Source: CAYVOV01 sp964453525 (lineage in GTDB: Bacteria; Chloroflexota; Dehalococcoidia; Dehalococcoidales; UBA2162). Taken from it: 64,000 nucleotides of DNA. A program made the translations under genes and the position numbers. Positions within the stretch are counted from its first letter, which is position 1. Each line of letters begins with the position of its first letter. Under the pieces are notes generated by a model, which worked only from the letters and a program-made list of their open reading frames with translations, made no database searches and was not told the DNA's origin. The DNA lies in assembly GCA_964453525.1 (NCBI GenBank), contig CAYVOV010000001.1:186001-250000 (forward strand), written 5' to 3'. Shown here one piece after another: positions 52,143 through 59,917 of the stretch.

Positions 52143-53072
52143 ATGGATATCAGTACTGAAATCACCAAACTGATAGATGAAATCAGAGAAAACCGGACCG
52201 ACGGCGCCAGTGAGCTGGCAAGACAGGCGGCAGGAGTTCTTAAGACTGCTGCCGAACGCAGTCAGGCAAAAACCACCGAAGAATTTATTCTGGAACAGGG
52301 CAGTGTCGGGAAAGAGCTGACCTCAACCCGTCCGGCTATGGCACCGATATTCAATATAGTAAGCCGGATACTCGGCGTGATTGATAGTAAAAACAGAACG
52401 ATTGAGGTGGATGCAGTCAGGCAGCTATTAATTTCAAGGGCGGACGAAGTAACTAATGAATCGTTGAAGGCGGTAGAACAGATTGCCAAGAATAGCTCCC
52501 GCCTGATTACCGATGGCGATACATTAATGACTCACAGCTATAGCTCGACTGTAGTGGCAGCACTCAAGAGAATTTCCGGGAAATATGCCGATATCAAAGT
52601 GATTATTACGAGGTCGGGACCCGGCCGCAGTGGCGAGAGGACCGCCCGTGAGCTTGGAGACCGGAGACTAAAGCTGACTTTTATCGATGATACGGCTATG
52701 GGGCTCTACGTATCAAGAGCCAGCAAAGTGTTTGTTGGTGCTGACAGGATATGCGCTGACGGCGGCGTTGTTAACGGTGCCGGTACATATCAGCTTGCCC
52801 TGGCAGGTGAGAGAGCCGGCGTTCCTTTTTACGTGCTCTGTGAAACGCTCAAGTTTGATTCCAGGCTGAAGAGCGATGAGGTTGAGCTTGAGGAGAAAGA
52901 GCCTGAAGAGGTGGCTGCCCCGGCTGACCTGCCGCCGGGAACTATGATTAAAAATCCCTATTTTGATATCACGCCGCTCGAGTTAATTGCGTCAGTAGTA
53001 ACGGAAAATGGAATGTTCACGGCAAAAAGGCTCTCGACTGTCTGGCGGGACACCCTCGCCAGACGGCGCTAG
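52143..53072 (+). CDS. eIF2B alpha/ribose-1,5-bisphosphate-isomerase-like protein
   Basis: A 309-residue protein of the eIF2B alpha-beta-delta / MtnA superfamily. Characteristic segments are 'DTLMTHSYSSTVVAALKR' (residues 128-145), 'SGPGRSGERTARELG', 'KVFVGADRICADGGVVNGAGTYQLALAGERAGVPFYVLCE' in two strands near residue 198-237, and 'IKNPYFDITPLELIASVVTENG' at the end. Bacterial and archaeal members isomerise phosphorylated ribose compounds (methylthioribose-1-phosphate or ribose-1,5-bisphosphate). Some insert residues ('LKSDEVELEEKEPEEVA') form an acidic loop. There is no RuBisCO or AMP phosphorylase nearby, so the substrate is open. The stop overlaps the convergent Nudix gene by 4 bp. Confidence 0.85.
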   Translation: MDISTEITKLIDEIRENRTDGASELARQAAGVLKTAAERSQAKTTEEFILEQGSVGKELTSTRPAMAPIFNIVSRILGVIDSKNRTIEVDAVRQLLISRADEVTNESLKAVEQIAKNSSRLITDGDTLMTHSYSSTVVAALKRISGKYADIKVIITRSGPGRSGERTARELGDRRLKLTFIDDTAMGLYVSRASKVFVGADRICADGGVVNGAGTYQLALAGERAGVPFYVLCETLKFDSRLKSDEVELEEKEPEEVAAPADLPPGTMIKNPYFDITPLELIASVVTENGMFTAKRLSTVWRDTLARRR

Positions 53073-53485
53073 CTTTTGTATACCCGGTCAAGCGCTTCTT
53101 TCAGCATGGGTACGGTATTGTAGCTGCCTATATCCCCGGGGTCTATCCATTTCAATTCTTTATGTTCCCAGTCAATCCTGATTTTACTGCGGTCTCTGAT
53201 ATGGAAAAGAAATGGATGGACTATCCACCTTGTACCAAGTTCTTCGTCTTCGACAGTCAGAGGTTCGCTCTTTCGGACCGGTTCGATGTCCTCCTCACTT
53301 AGGCCGGTTTCCTCGGCTATCTCAGTGAGGGCCTGCTCATCAGGAGTTGTCTCCAGGTAGCCGCTGACGCCTGCCCACCTTCCCTGGTAGGTGCCTACCT
53401 GCTGGCTGCGGCGAAGCAGTAGAATCTCACCATTGGATTCAAGGAAGCAGGTAACAACCTGTTTTTCCTGAAGATTGTCGGACAA
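53069..53485 (-). CDS. Nudix hydrolase with a divergent Nudix box
   Basis: A 138-residue Nudix-fold protein. The box region reads 'GYLETTPDEQALTEIAEETGL' (residues about 45-65); compared with the G-x5-E-x7-R-E-U-x-E-E-x-G-U pattern it is two residues shorter before the acidic helix and has Thr for the Arg. The EE pair that binds metal is kept. It may hydrolyse a nucleoside diphosphate linked to another moiety. The start is a TTG at 53485 with AGGAGG 7 bases upstream; other starts in frame are weaker. It lies downstream of the cinA-like gene on the minus strand but after a terminator, so it may be read separately. Confidence 0.85.
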   Translation of the reverse strand: MSDNLQEKQVVTCFLESNGEILLLRRSQQVGTYQGRWAGVSGYLETTPDEQALTEIAEETGLSEEDIEPVRKSEPLTVEDEELGTRWIVHPFLFHIRDRSKIRIDWEHKELKWIDPGDIGSYNTVPMLKEALDRVYKS

Positions 53486-53498
53486 TATTCCTCCTACT

Positions 53499-53518
53499 AA
53501 AAAAGGGGCGAAGCCCCT
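53499..53518 (-). terminator. Intrinsic terminator of the cinA-like gene
   Basis: On the minus strand AGGGGC-TTC-GCCCCT followed by a run of six T. It begins 26 bases after the stop of the cinA-like gene and lies just upstream of the Nudix gene's ribosome site. Confidence 0.85.
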
Positions 53519-53543
53519 CTTGGATACAGGTGTGGATGGAGCC

Positions 53544-54023
53544 TTACTTCAAGCCTGTCAGGTACTCTTTCAGGCAGTTCAACGCGGTATCTGCAGCGTC
53601 CTGCTTGTTTTTCTCGCGCACCCGTCCGAAGACATGTTTCTGGCTGTAAGTCTTCGAGCGGTGAGCCAGACCTATATAGAATAATCCCACCGGCTTGCCC
53701 GGGGTAGCCCCTCCTGGTCCGGCGATTCCGGTGTCAGCTAGACAGATATCGGCGGCTAATATTTTCTTGCCGCCCTGAGCCATCTCTTCCGCCACCTGGG
53801 GACTAACCGAACCATACTTATTTAGGGTATCTTCTTTCACCCCGACTATCTTAATCTTGGCCTGGTTACTGTAAGCGGTAATCGAGCCGATATAGTAGTC
53901 CGAACTGCCCGGGGTGTTGGTTATACGGTGAGAAATCAGTCCTCCGGTAGCCGATTCAATTACTCCCAGAGTCAGACCTTTCTGACGAAGTAATTCGCCT
54001 ATTTCCTTCTCTATACTGGCCAT
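53544..54023 (-). CDS. pncC: CinA-family nicotinamide-nucleotide amidase
   Basis: A 159-residue stand-alone CinA C-terminal domain (PncC), which deamidates nicotinamide mononucleotide to nicotinic acid mononucleotide in the pyridine nucleotide salvage cycle. Motifs: 'LGVIESATGGLISHRITNTPGSSDYYIGSITAYSN' (residues 18-51; Ser and Thr of the active site) and 'LADTGIAGPGGATPGKPVGLFYIGL' (about 107-131). Length is normal. The neighbour on the left strand is a Nudix gene. A strong terminator follows its stop. Function is inferred from the family. Confidence 0.9.
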   Translation of the reverse strand: MASIEKEIGELLRQKGLTLGVIESATGGLISHRITNTPGSSDYYIGSITAYSNQAKIKIVGVKEDTLNKYGSVSPQVAEEMAQGGKKILAADICLADTGIAGPGGATPGKPVGLFYIGLAHRSKTYSQKHVFGRVREKNKQDAADTALNCLKEYLTGLK

Positions 54024-54112
54024 AATCTCAAATATGTCCCAGTTATCTATATTGATTATATATTAGATTACCATTAAAATAAAGCAAATCCTATAAAGGA
54101 GGTAAGTCCGTT

Positions 54113-54307
54113 ATGGCAATACTGGCATGGGTTCTTGGAATCCTCGGCGGTCTTTGTGCAGTGATGGGCATTGTAAATGCTGTGGACGTTATTCCATTGC
54201 TTGATGACCTTCCTGCGGACTTAAATACTATGTTCTGGATGGTGCTGGGGGCAATTTTACTGCTGGGCTGTATAGCTTCTCTGTTGTCTCACGGCGAATA
54301 TGAATAA
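54113..54307 (+). CDS. Small two-helix membrane protein
   Basis: A 64-residue protein with two hydrophobic helices (residues 4-24 and 39-58), the second ending in 'LLGCIASLLSHGEYE'. AAGGAGGTAAG with a 7-base spacing gives a very strong ribosome site, so it is likely a well-expressed real gene. No family is recognised. A 33-base terminator hairpin starts right at its stop codon. The neighbours, a cinA-like gene and a surface lipoprotein, do not indicate a role. Confidence 0.75.
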   Translation: MAILAWVLGILGGLCAVMGIVNAVDVIPLLDDLPADLNTMFWMVLGAILLLGCIASLLSHGEYE

Positions 54308-54340
54308 TCAGACTCCCGGGCAGAATGCCCGGGAGTCTGA
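54308..54340. terminator. Strong hairpin after the small membrane protein gene
   Basis: A 15-bp stem (left arm starts TCAGACTCCC) with a GAA loop begins immediately after the TAA stop. It has no long T run, so its efficiency as an intrinsic terminator is uncertain. It also lies downstream of the minus-strand DUF4349 gene, so it may serve both directions. Confidence 0.75.
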
Positions 54341-54408
54341 TTACCTGTCTCGGCTTCGAATTACGAGACGTAATTATATAGTGAGTAAAGCATTGCTTAA
54401 CCGGAACT

Positions 54409-55581
54409 TTACTCCAGGTTTGCTGCACTGGAATCAGCCTGTTTTTTCCTCCGGCGGCGCCAGTAGATAATACCGAAGACTATGGCTCCGATAACAATCC
54501 AGACGGGGAAGAATACGCCCAACCAGATGAACAGGTTTGCCATCACCCGTCCAAAAGCAGCCAGCCCGTTCCAGGCACTGCTAGCGACATTACCGGCACT
54601 CCAGCCAGGAATGACCGTGATATAATCAGTCCTGATTTCAGAATCCGTATTGCCCTGGTCGTCAGTCACCGTCAGTGAGATGGTGTAGCTCCCCTCATCT
54701 TTAAAAGTGTGGATTGGATTCGCATCGGTGCTGGTATCACCATCACCGAAGTCCCACTCGTAGCTGTACGGAGGAAATCCCCCCGCAATCTGGTCGATAA
54801 TGAACTGGACTTTCTCCCCTTCTTTTAAACCTCTCCTTTTATCGGCAGTAAATTCGACATCAAGCTTGGACTGCTCGAGCTGTACTTCGATAAGCGAGGT
54901 TGCAGAGGTTCTTTCCAGGTATTGCATACGTCCTTTAGTCTGCTCTATTTCACCTCTTGTCTTTGAGAGCTCGCTCTGGACATCGAGGATATCCTCAACT
55001 GTTTCCGCCTTCTCAAGAATCGTAAGCAACTGCGCTTCGGTAGCTTCGAGGTTTGACAGCTTCGCCGTCAGGTCAACATACTCCTCGGTGACATCATTAC
55101 TGAAGGTACTTTCTGAGGTTACGTCCACTGCCAGCTCGCGTATAGCTTCTATAGCCTGGTTGAAATAATCGGCAGGTACTCTGATGCTGATACTGCCGAC
55201 AAGTCTCTCTCCTGATTTCCATACCCTCGAGTTGACCACGTATCCACCGGACCCGTCGGCCAGACTGGTAATCCGCTCTATGGCAACCGGGACATCATTT
55301 ACCACCAGTATTATCTGCCCGGTGCGGACTATCATCCGGTCGGTACCCAACGACTGGTCTTCGCCTATTGATATTTCGGGGGCATACTTAACTGCCGGTT
55401 CTTCATCTTCAAGAACGATTACTTCCGGTGGAGGTGGAGAGCCAGGGCTCGTCCGTGAACTTCCTACGATAACTGATTCTTCTTCTCTTTCCGAATCTTC
55501 GACCACGGCTGCACTACAGGAGATGGATGCCAGTAATACCGCCATCAGCAGAAGTCCGATTAAAACCTTAAATACCTTCAT
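54409..55581 (-). CDS. DUF4349/PKD-domain envelope protein
   Basis: A 390-residue protein. The N-terminus is a signal sequence ending in a lipobox-like 'ASISC' (Cys22), so it is likely a lipoprotein or exported anchor. Residues about 75-260 form a DUF4349 domain with a coiled-coil ('LTAKLSNLEATEAQLLTILEKAETVEDILDVQSELSKTRGEIEQ', quoted in part). A PKD domain follows (residues about 263-330, 'YEWDFGDG' and 'YTISLTVTDDQG'). A transmembrane helix near residue 350-372 and a basic tail ('RRRRKK') end it. The combination suggests a cell-surface protein facing outside, with the tail in the cytoplasm. The PKD insertion after DUF4349 is unusual. The function is unknown. Confidence 0.82.
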   Translation of the reverse strand: MKVFKVLIGLLLMAVLLASISCSAAVVEDSEREEESVIVGSSRTSPGSPPPPEVIVLEDEEPAVKYAPEISIGEDQSLGTDRMIVRTGQIILVVNDVPVAIERITSLADGSGGYVVNSRVWKSGERLVGSISIRVPADYFNQAIEAIRELAVDVTSESTFSNDVTEEYVDLTAKLSNLEATEAQLLTILEKAETVEDILDVQSELSKTRGEIEQTKGRMQYLERTSATSLIEVQLEQSKLDVEFTADKRRGLKEGEKVQFIIDQIAGGFPPYSYEWDFGDGDTSTDANPIHTFKDEGSYTISLTVTDDQGNTDSEIRTDYITVIPGWSAGNVASSAWNGLAAFGRVMANLFIWLGVFFPVWIVIGAIVFGIIYWRRRRKKQADSSAANLE

Positions 55582-55678
55582 AAGCAGCCTCCCGTTTTTA
55601 ATTCAGTCATATTATACAACGTAGTTTATATGAAAAAGATAGTAGATTTTTTCTTTACAAAGTAAATAGACTAAAAAA

Positions 55679-55716
55679 GCTGTCTCCCTTTCCCTGTTCA
55701 GGGAAAGGGAGACAGC
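55679..55716 (-). terminator. Intrinsic terminator, minus strand
   Basis: A stem of 18 bp (CTGTCTCCCTTTCCCTG and complement) with a TT loop, followed on the minus strand by six T (plus-strand A run 55673-55678). It probably ends transcripts of the small minus-strand gene at 55953, which would run antisense to tRNA-Cys. It could also shield the DUF4349 gene. Confidence 0.7.
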
Positions 55717-55781
55717 AAGAGTTTCGATGTATTGTGCTCTCTGCAAGGATGGGAATTGAACGGCGGAAACTATATTTTTAC

Positions 55782-55810
55782 TTGCAACCGAGGTGCCACC
55801 GCATTATAAT
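55782..55810 (+). promoter_or_regulatory. sigma-70 promoter of tRNA-Cys
   Basis: TTGCAA (55782-55787), a spacer of exactly 17 bases and a perfect TATAAT (55805-55810). The predicted start near 55817 is about 20 bases before the tRNA. Confidence 0.8.
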
Positions 55811-55836
55811 TAATCCCGGAAAGTAAAACTCAGTGG

Positions 55837-55912
55837 GGCGACGTAGCCAAGTGGTTAAGGCGGAGGTCTGCAAAACCTCTATTCGGCGGTTCGAATCCGC
55901 CCGTCGCCTCCA
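55837..55912 (+). tRNA. tRNA-Cys(GCA)
   Basis: 76 bases with encoded CCA. The acceptor GGCGACG pairs with CGTCGCC; the anticodon arm GAGGT-CTGCAAA-ACCTC carries GCA; the T arm is GGCGG-TTCGAAT-CCGCC. All stems are complete. Confidence 0.97.
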
Positions 55913-55952
55913 GTTTCTTATTTGAATGCGCAGGTGTCACCACAGATAAGCA

Positions 55953-56333
55953 CTATTTTCCCGCTGGTTTAACGTTCTCTTCCAGCCACTTCGCCACGTC
56001 AACACCCATATAGGAAGTCCCTTCGGTGAATTTCATACCTTCGGTAAATACTATTTCTGCCTTATCCATCTCAATGGAGCAACCTTTCAGGCAGACCCAG
56101 TTTCCTTCAGTATCTTTCTCAAAAGCGTCGGTAGGTTTGGCAACTTCGTGTCCAATTTCCTGCAAGACCAGGTCGTCTGAAAATCCATTTTCTTCAGCGA
56201 TTTTTTCCTCGTGCGCTAAAGCTGAATCTTTAGAGCCATAGGGACCCCTGGTAACTCCGCCATCCCATAGCTCTTCAATTCTCCAGGAAATCTTACCTTC
56301 GTTCTGGACTATACGATACTCTTTCTTTGACAT
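55953..56333 (-). CDS. Small conserved-looking protein of unknown function
   Basis: A 126-residue acidic, cytoplasmic-looking protein. TGGAGGATAAA directly before ATG 56333 sets the start; the frame reaches 56345 with an ATG but that would overlap the ribosome site. The N-terminus 'YRIVQNEGKISWRIEELWDGGVTRGPYGSKDSALAHEEK' has the look of a short beta-strand domain, and 'WVCLKGCSIEMD' holds two Cys. I do not recognise the family. It is a single gene, with a terminator downstream and tRNA-Cys in between on the other strand. Confidence 0.7.
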   Translation of the reverse strand: MSKKEYRIVQNEGKISWRIEELWDGGVTRGPYGSKDSALAHEEKIAEENGFSDDLVLQEIGHEVAKPTDAFEKDTEGNWVCLKGCSIEMDKAEIVFTEGMKFTEGTSYMGVDVAKWLEENVKPAGK

Positions 56334-56700
56334 TTTATCCTCCATTCTCCCCGTTAATAACTAACCTGATTATAACATTCTTTCAAGTATTTGGATTGGA
56401 ATATTACTATCCTTTCTTTTACTTGTCAAGTTAGACAGGTCTCGGTGCTGTTCAGTTTTGTTTGAATGAACTCCTCACCTTTTATGTTCTATCTATTCCC
56501 GCCCACCGCCCATAAGGAAGATTAAGATGGGGTATTTCAGTACTCCCCATCTTAAAGAATCTCCCCCCGAACCTGCTGAAGCGCCGGAAGTCAGTCAGGT
56601 CAGCCGGGGCAAGCGGCATTGCTTTTAAGCGTGAGGATAAATGAATGACCGGATGTGGATTGAAACAGATATACTTTTTTAAATACTATTATTAGGTGTT
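56334..56700. repeat. Intergenic gap with MITE-like repeat (family 2, copy 4)
   Basis: About 56444-56600 resembles the family-2 repeat: GTGCTGTTCAGTTTTGTTTGAATG at the left, CTATCTATTCCC, then a hairpin of GATGGGGTA and TACTCCCCATC type. It is followed by 100 bp of unassigned sequence. No gene is seen. Confidence 0.5.
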
Positions 56701-56860
56701 TAAGAGGTGGCGTGGGGGGGCATCGGCCCCCCCCCGCCGTTGTAGAAATAACCCCAACCCCTTTTTGGTTTNNNNNNNNNNCCCCCCCCCGCCACTCCTT
56801 TCTACTACTTCCCCCTTCCCCTTTTTGCTTTTTGAAGGGGAAGGGGGATTAAGGGGGATG
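56701..56860. other. Second scaffold gap
   Basis: G and C homopolymers flank ten N at 56772-56781. On the right, at about 56811-56848, is the CCCCCTTCCCC / GGGGAAGGGGG palindrome also seen at 51495-51524 beside the first gap. Repeat-driven assembly breaks are the likely cause. Reading frames across it are not credible. Confidence 0.85.
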
Positions 56861-56904
56861 GGGTTCCGTAAATACTAACTTGTGAGACATTTACAGCTTG
56901 CAAT

Positions 56905-56933
56905 TTGCGACAATTGCCCGTCAATGGTATACT
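56905..56933 (+). promoter_or_regulatory. Candidate promoter of rph
   Basis: TTGCGA (56905-56910), 17 bases, TATACT (56928-56933). It lies about 50 bases upstream of the RNase PH start, on the same strand. Confidence 0.5.
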
Positions 56934-56981
56934 CTGGCATATATTTTAAAATTTGTTAAAAAAGGGGAGGAAGATAACGGG

Positions 56982-57713
56982 ATGAGGAGAGCTGATGGGC
57001 GGGCCTGGGACGAACTGCGGCCGGTTAAAATAACACCCGGATTTCAGAGTTTTGCTGAAGGCTCGGCACTGATTGAAATCGGGAAGACACAGGTATTGTG
57101 TTCGGCCAGCGTTGAAGAGCGAGTGCCACCATGGAAGAGAGGTGAAGGTGGCGGCTGGATTACTACGGAGTACTCGATGCTTCCTCGCGCAACACTCACC
57201 CGCACCATACGTGACTCGGTAGCAGGGCGGATTGCCGGCAGAAACCATGAAATCTCGCGCATTATCGGGCGTTCGCTGCGGGCAGTAACCGAACTCACAT
57301 CCTTTGGTGAAAGGAGCGTGTTTATAGATTGTGACGTTATCCAGGCGGACGGCGGCACCAGGACAGCCGCCATTACCGGCAGCTATGTTGCCCTTCACCT
57401 GGCAATGGAGACCCTTGTTGATATGGGTGTGCTGGCCTCAATACCGATTAAGAGCGCCGTCGCCGCGACCAGTGTCGGTATTACCCACGGCTATAAAATG
57501 CTCGACCTCTGTTACGATGAAGACAGAATGGCTTCGGTCGATTTCAATGTTGTTATGACAAGTGATGGCGAGTTCGTCGAGGTACAGGGCACGGCAGAAG
57601 GAAAGCCCTTTACAAAAGCGGAAGCTGATTCGCTGCTGGCTCTGGCTGAAAAAGGTATCCGGGAGCTGTTTGAAATCCAGCAGGAAGCCCTGAAAGTACC
57701 CAGAAACAGATAG
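56982..57713 (+). CDS. rph: Ribonuclease PH
   Basis: A 243-residue phosphorolytic 3'-exoribonuclease that trims tRNA 3' ends. The N-terminus 'MRRADGRAWDELRPVKITPGF', 'GRSLRAVTELTSFGERSVFIDCDVIQADGGTRTAAITGSYVAL' (in parts; includes the phosphate-binding arginines) and the 'EGKPFTKAEADSLLALAEKGI' tail are standard. Length is normal. GGGAGGAAG precedes ATG 56982; the frame extends upstream to 56898 but without a ribosome site. Convergent with proA on the minus strand, 5 bp apart. Confidence 0.96.
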   Translation: MRRADGRAWDELRPVKITPGFQSFAEGSALIEIGKTQVLCSASVEERVPPWKRGEGGGWITTEYSMLPRATLTRTIRDSVAGRIAGRNHEISRIIGRSLRAVTELTSFGERSVFIDCDVIQADGGTRTAAITGSYVALHLAMETLVDMGVLASIPIKSAVAATSVGITHGYKMLDLCYDEDRMASVDFNVVMTSDGEFVEVQGTAEGKPFTKAEADSLLALAEKGIRELFEIQQEALKVPRNR

Positions 57714-57718
57714 AGCGA

Positions 57719-58993
57719 TTAAGGGCGTACTTGCCCGTCACCATAAATAATCCACTTATATGTCGTCAGTTCGCGCAGGCCTATCGGGCCCCTGGCGTGC
57801 ATTTTCTGGGTGCTGATAGCCACTTCCGCTCCCAGGCCAAACTGACCGCCATCGGTAAAGCGGGTACTGGCGTTTACGTAGACGGCAGCAGCATCCACTT
57901 CATTAAGGAAACGATTGGCAGCAGTATAATCCTCTGTAACAATTGCTTCATCCGATCCCGAGCCATAGCGCCCGATATGCTCAAGTGCTTCATCAAGGGA
58001 GTCCACCATTCTAACCGCCGCTACCAGCGCCAGGAATTCTTTACCCCAGTCGTCGTCCGTAGCCGGTGTCAGCTTTAATCCGGACTTTCCTTGGAGAATA
58101 GAAAAGGCTCGCTCATCGCATCTCATTTCCACCCCGGCACTTGCCCACTCGGCCGCTATCAATGGCAGGTATTTCTGAGCAATATCAGTGTGGACAAGCA
58201 GCGTATCAAGGGCATTGCAGACCGATGGACGCTGCACCTTGGCGTTGTAGGCTATCTCCACTGCCTTCGTCATATCGGCATTCCTGTCAACATAGGTATG
58301 GCAGACACCAATGCCGCCGCTGATAACCGGCATGGTGGCATTCTGCTTTACGGATTTCTGCAATTCTTCACCGCCGCGGGGGATGACGAGGTCAATGCAA
58401 TCAGACATTCCGAGCAGGTGATTGACGAGCGTCCGGTCGGTATTCTCGACGAACTGCACCACACCCGCCGGCATTCCTGCTTCGACAGTCGCTTCCTGGA
58501 CAGCACCGGCCAGAGCGCCATTCGAGTGAACCGCTTCTCTGCCACCTCTCAGGATAACGGCATTTCCGGATTTCAGGCAGAGCACGGATATGTCTATGGT
58601 TACGTTGGGCCGGCTCTCATAAATGGCGGCGATTACCCCGAAAGGTACCCGTTTTCTTCCTATCAGCAGCCCGTTGGGCAGGGTGCGCATATCGAAAACC
58701 TCTCCAACCGGGTCGGGCAGTGCTGCCACCGCCAGGACATCGCCGGCAATAGCTTCGATACGTGCCGGAGAAAGTGTCAGGCGTTCCAGCAGCGCCTCGC
58801 TCATTCCCGATGACGCCGCTCCCTTGAGGTCAATCTCGTTGGCAGCCAGGATTTCTTCTTTGCGGGCCAGGAGCTTTTCGGCAATTCCTGACAATGCTTT
58901 ATTCTTGACCTCAGCAGAAAGGTAGGCGAGCTTACGGGATGCTGCTTTTGCCGCTCGCCCTTTTGCTTCAAGTACTTCAATAGCTGATTCCAT
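57719..58993 (-). CDS. proA: Gamma-glutamyl phosphate reductase
   Basis: A 424-residue aldehyde-dehydrogenase-fold enzyme, second step of proline synthesis: NADPH reduction of glutamyl-5-phosphate to the semialdehyde in the cytoplasm. Catalytic Cys is in 'RPSVCNALDTLLVH' (near residue 255). 'IYESRPNVTID' and 'SGNAVILRGGREAVHSN' are the family signatures. The start codon lies at 58993 after a purine-rich stretch. The partner proB is 1.9 kb upstream on the same strand, with a methyltransferase and a GNAT gene in between and a 398 bp repeat-bearing gap next to proA. Convergent with rph. Confidence 0.97.
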   Translation of the reverse strand: MESAIEVLEAKGRAAKAASRKLAYLSAEVKNKALSGIAEKLLARKEEILAANEIDLKGAASSGMSEALLERLTLSPARIEAIAGDVLAVAALPDPVGEVFDMRTLPNGLLIGRKRVPFGVIAAIYESRPNVTIDISVLCLKSGNAVILRGGREAVHSNGALAGAVQEATVEAGMPAGVVQFVENTDRTLVNHLLGMSDCIDLVIPRGGEELQKSVKQNATMPVISGGIGVCHTYVDRNADMTKAVEIAYNAKVQRPSVCNALDTLLVHTDIAQKYLPLIAAEWASAGVEMRCDERAFSILQGKSGLKLTPATDDDWGKEFLALVAAVRMVDSLDEALEHIGRYGSGSDEAIVTEDYTAANRFLNEVDAAAVYVNASTRFTDGGQFGLGAEVAISTQKMHARGPIGLRELTTYKWIIYGDGQVRP

Positions 58994-59391
58994 ATCCTGC
59001 TCCGGACTTTTTATTCAGGTAGTTTATTATATAATATAATTCTCTCCTCTGTAAGCACCTGACGGATTCTCTAATTTTCCAGAAACTACTCTCTATCATG
59101 TACCTCTCCCTTTTGTAAAGGGAGACTGGAGAGGGATTTATAAAACCCCCTTACTCCCCCTTTGGGACTTGCCTCAAAAGTCATTCTGGAGTCCGCCTCT
59201 GGCGGACGAAGAATCTCAGGGTGGGGAGTCAAGGTAATCCCCTCCTCCCTGAGACCCTTCGCGGAGTTTACACTGAGTGGAGCGAAAGTGCTCCAGGGTG
59301 ACAGGGACACACGACTTTTAGGGCAAGGCTCCCCCTTTGTAAAAGGGGGAGCGTAGTCGTAGAGGCGAACTCTCTCTAAAACCCCGGATAT
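58994..59391. repeat. Repeat-bearing gap between proA and the GNAT gene
   Basis: About 59095-59130 holds a hairpin (CTCCCTTTTGTAAAGGGAG). About 59175-59311 is the composite repeat (TCCGCCTCTGGCGGA block followed by the TTTACACTGAG block), same family as 17735 and 20773. 59328-59350 is another hairpin (CTCCCCCTTTG / CAAAAGGGGGAG). The gap separates proA from its upstream genes, so proA may use its own promoter; none is clear to me. Confidence 0.6.
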
Positions 59392-59829
59392 TCATTCTGA
59401 CCTCTTAGTTCGCCTGATGCACCGGAATCTGCGTACTCCCGGATACCGGCGCTCAATTTTCTCCGTCCTGAATCCACAAGCCAGATAAAAACCCACCGCA
59501 TCCTGGTCTGTTTCTGCTTCAATGCTTTCCAGTTCAAGCTTCTTTATTACGTAGCTGATAAGATGGCTGCCAAAACCTCGTTTCCGCCTATCAGGAATCA
59601 CCGCAATGTGATTGATAATTCCCGAAGGACTGTTGGAGCAATCTATTCCGATAACACCTACGATTTCACCACCGTCCTTGCCAATAAAAAGGGTATGGTT
59701 CGCCGACATGTAGAACTTACCCACCAGTCGCTCCAGTTTTTCCGGCGTAGGACTGCCGGCAGCTATAGACAGGAGTTCTTTGACTTTTTCCGGTTTATGT
59801 CTGCTCTTATCAAACTCTTCAATCAGCAT
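59392..59829 (-). CDS. GNAT-family acetyltransferase
   Basis: A 145-residue N-acetyltransferase. The acetyl-CoA P-loop 'RRKRGFGSHLISYVI' (R-x2-G-x-G, residues about 82-96) and preceding strand 'INHIAVIPD' are clear, and the 'GFYLACGFRTEKIERRYPG' end matches the motif B region. The acceptor is unknown: small amine, antibiotic or protein N-terminus are all possible. It lies 88 bp downstream of the DNA methyltransferase on the same strand, and may be in the proB transcript. No good ribosome site is seen before the ATG. Confidence 0.88.
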   Translation of the reverse strand: MLIEEFDKSRHKPEKVKELLSIAAGSPTPEKLERLVGKFYMSANHTLFIGKDGGEIVGVIGIDCSNSPSGIINHIAVIPDRRKRGFGSHLISYVIKKLELESIEAETDQDAVGFYLACGFRTEKIERRYPGVRRFRCIRRTKRSE

Positions 59830-59917
59830 TTTTATTCATCCAGATACTGTATTCTGTCAAGGCGAAATGGTATTTTTTAAACGAGCACCGGGTGAAATCA
59901 GACGGGAAGGGTGCAGA

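Noticed and set aside
56696..56878. Open frame across the second N run
   Set aside because: Same reason: scaffold gap and low-complexity flanks.
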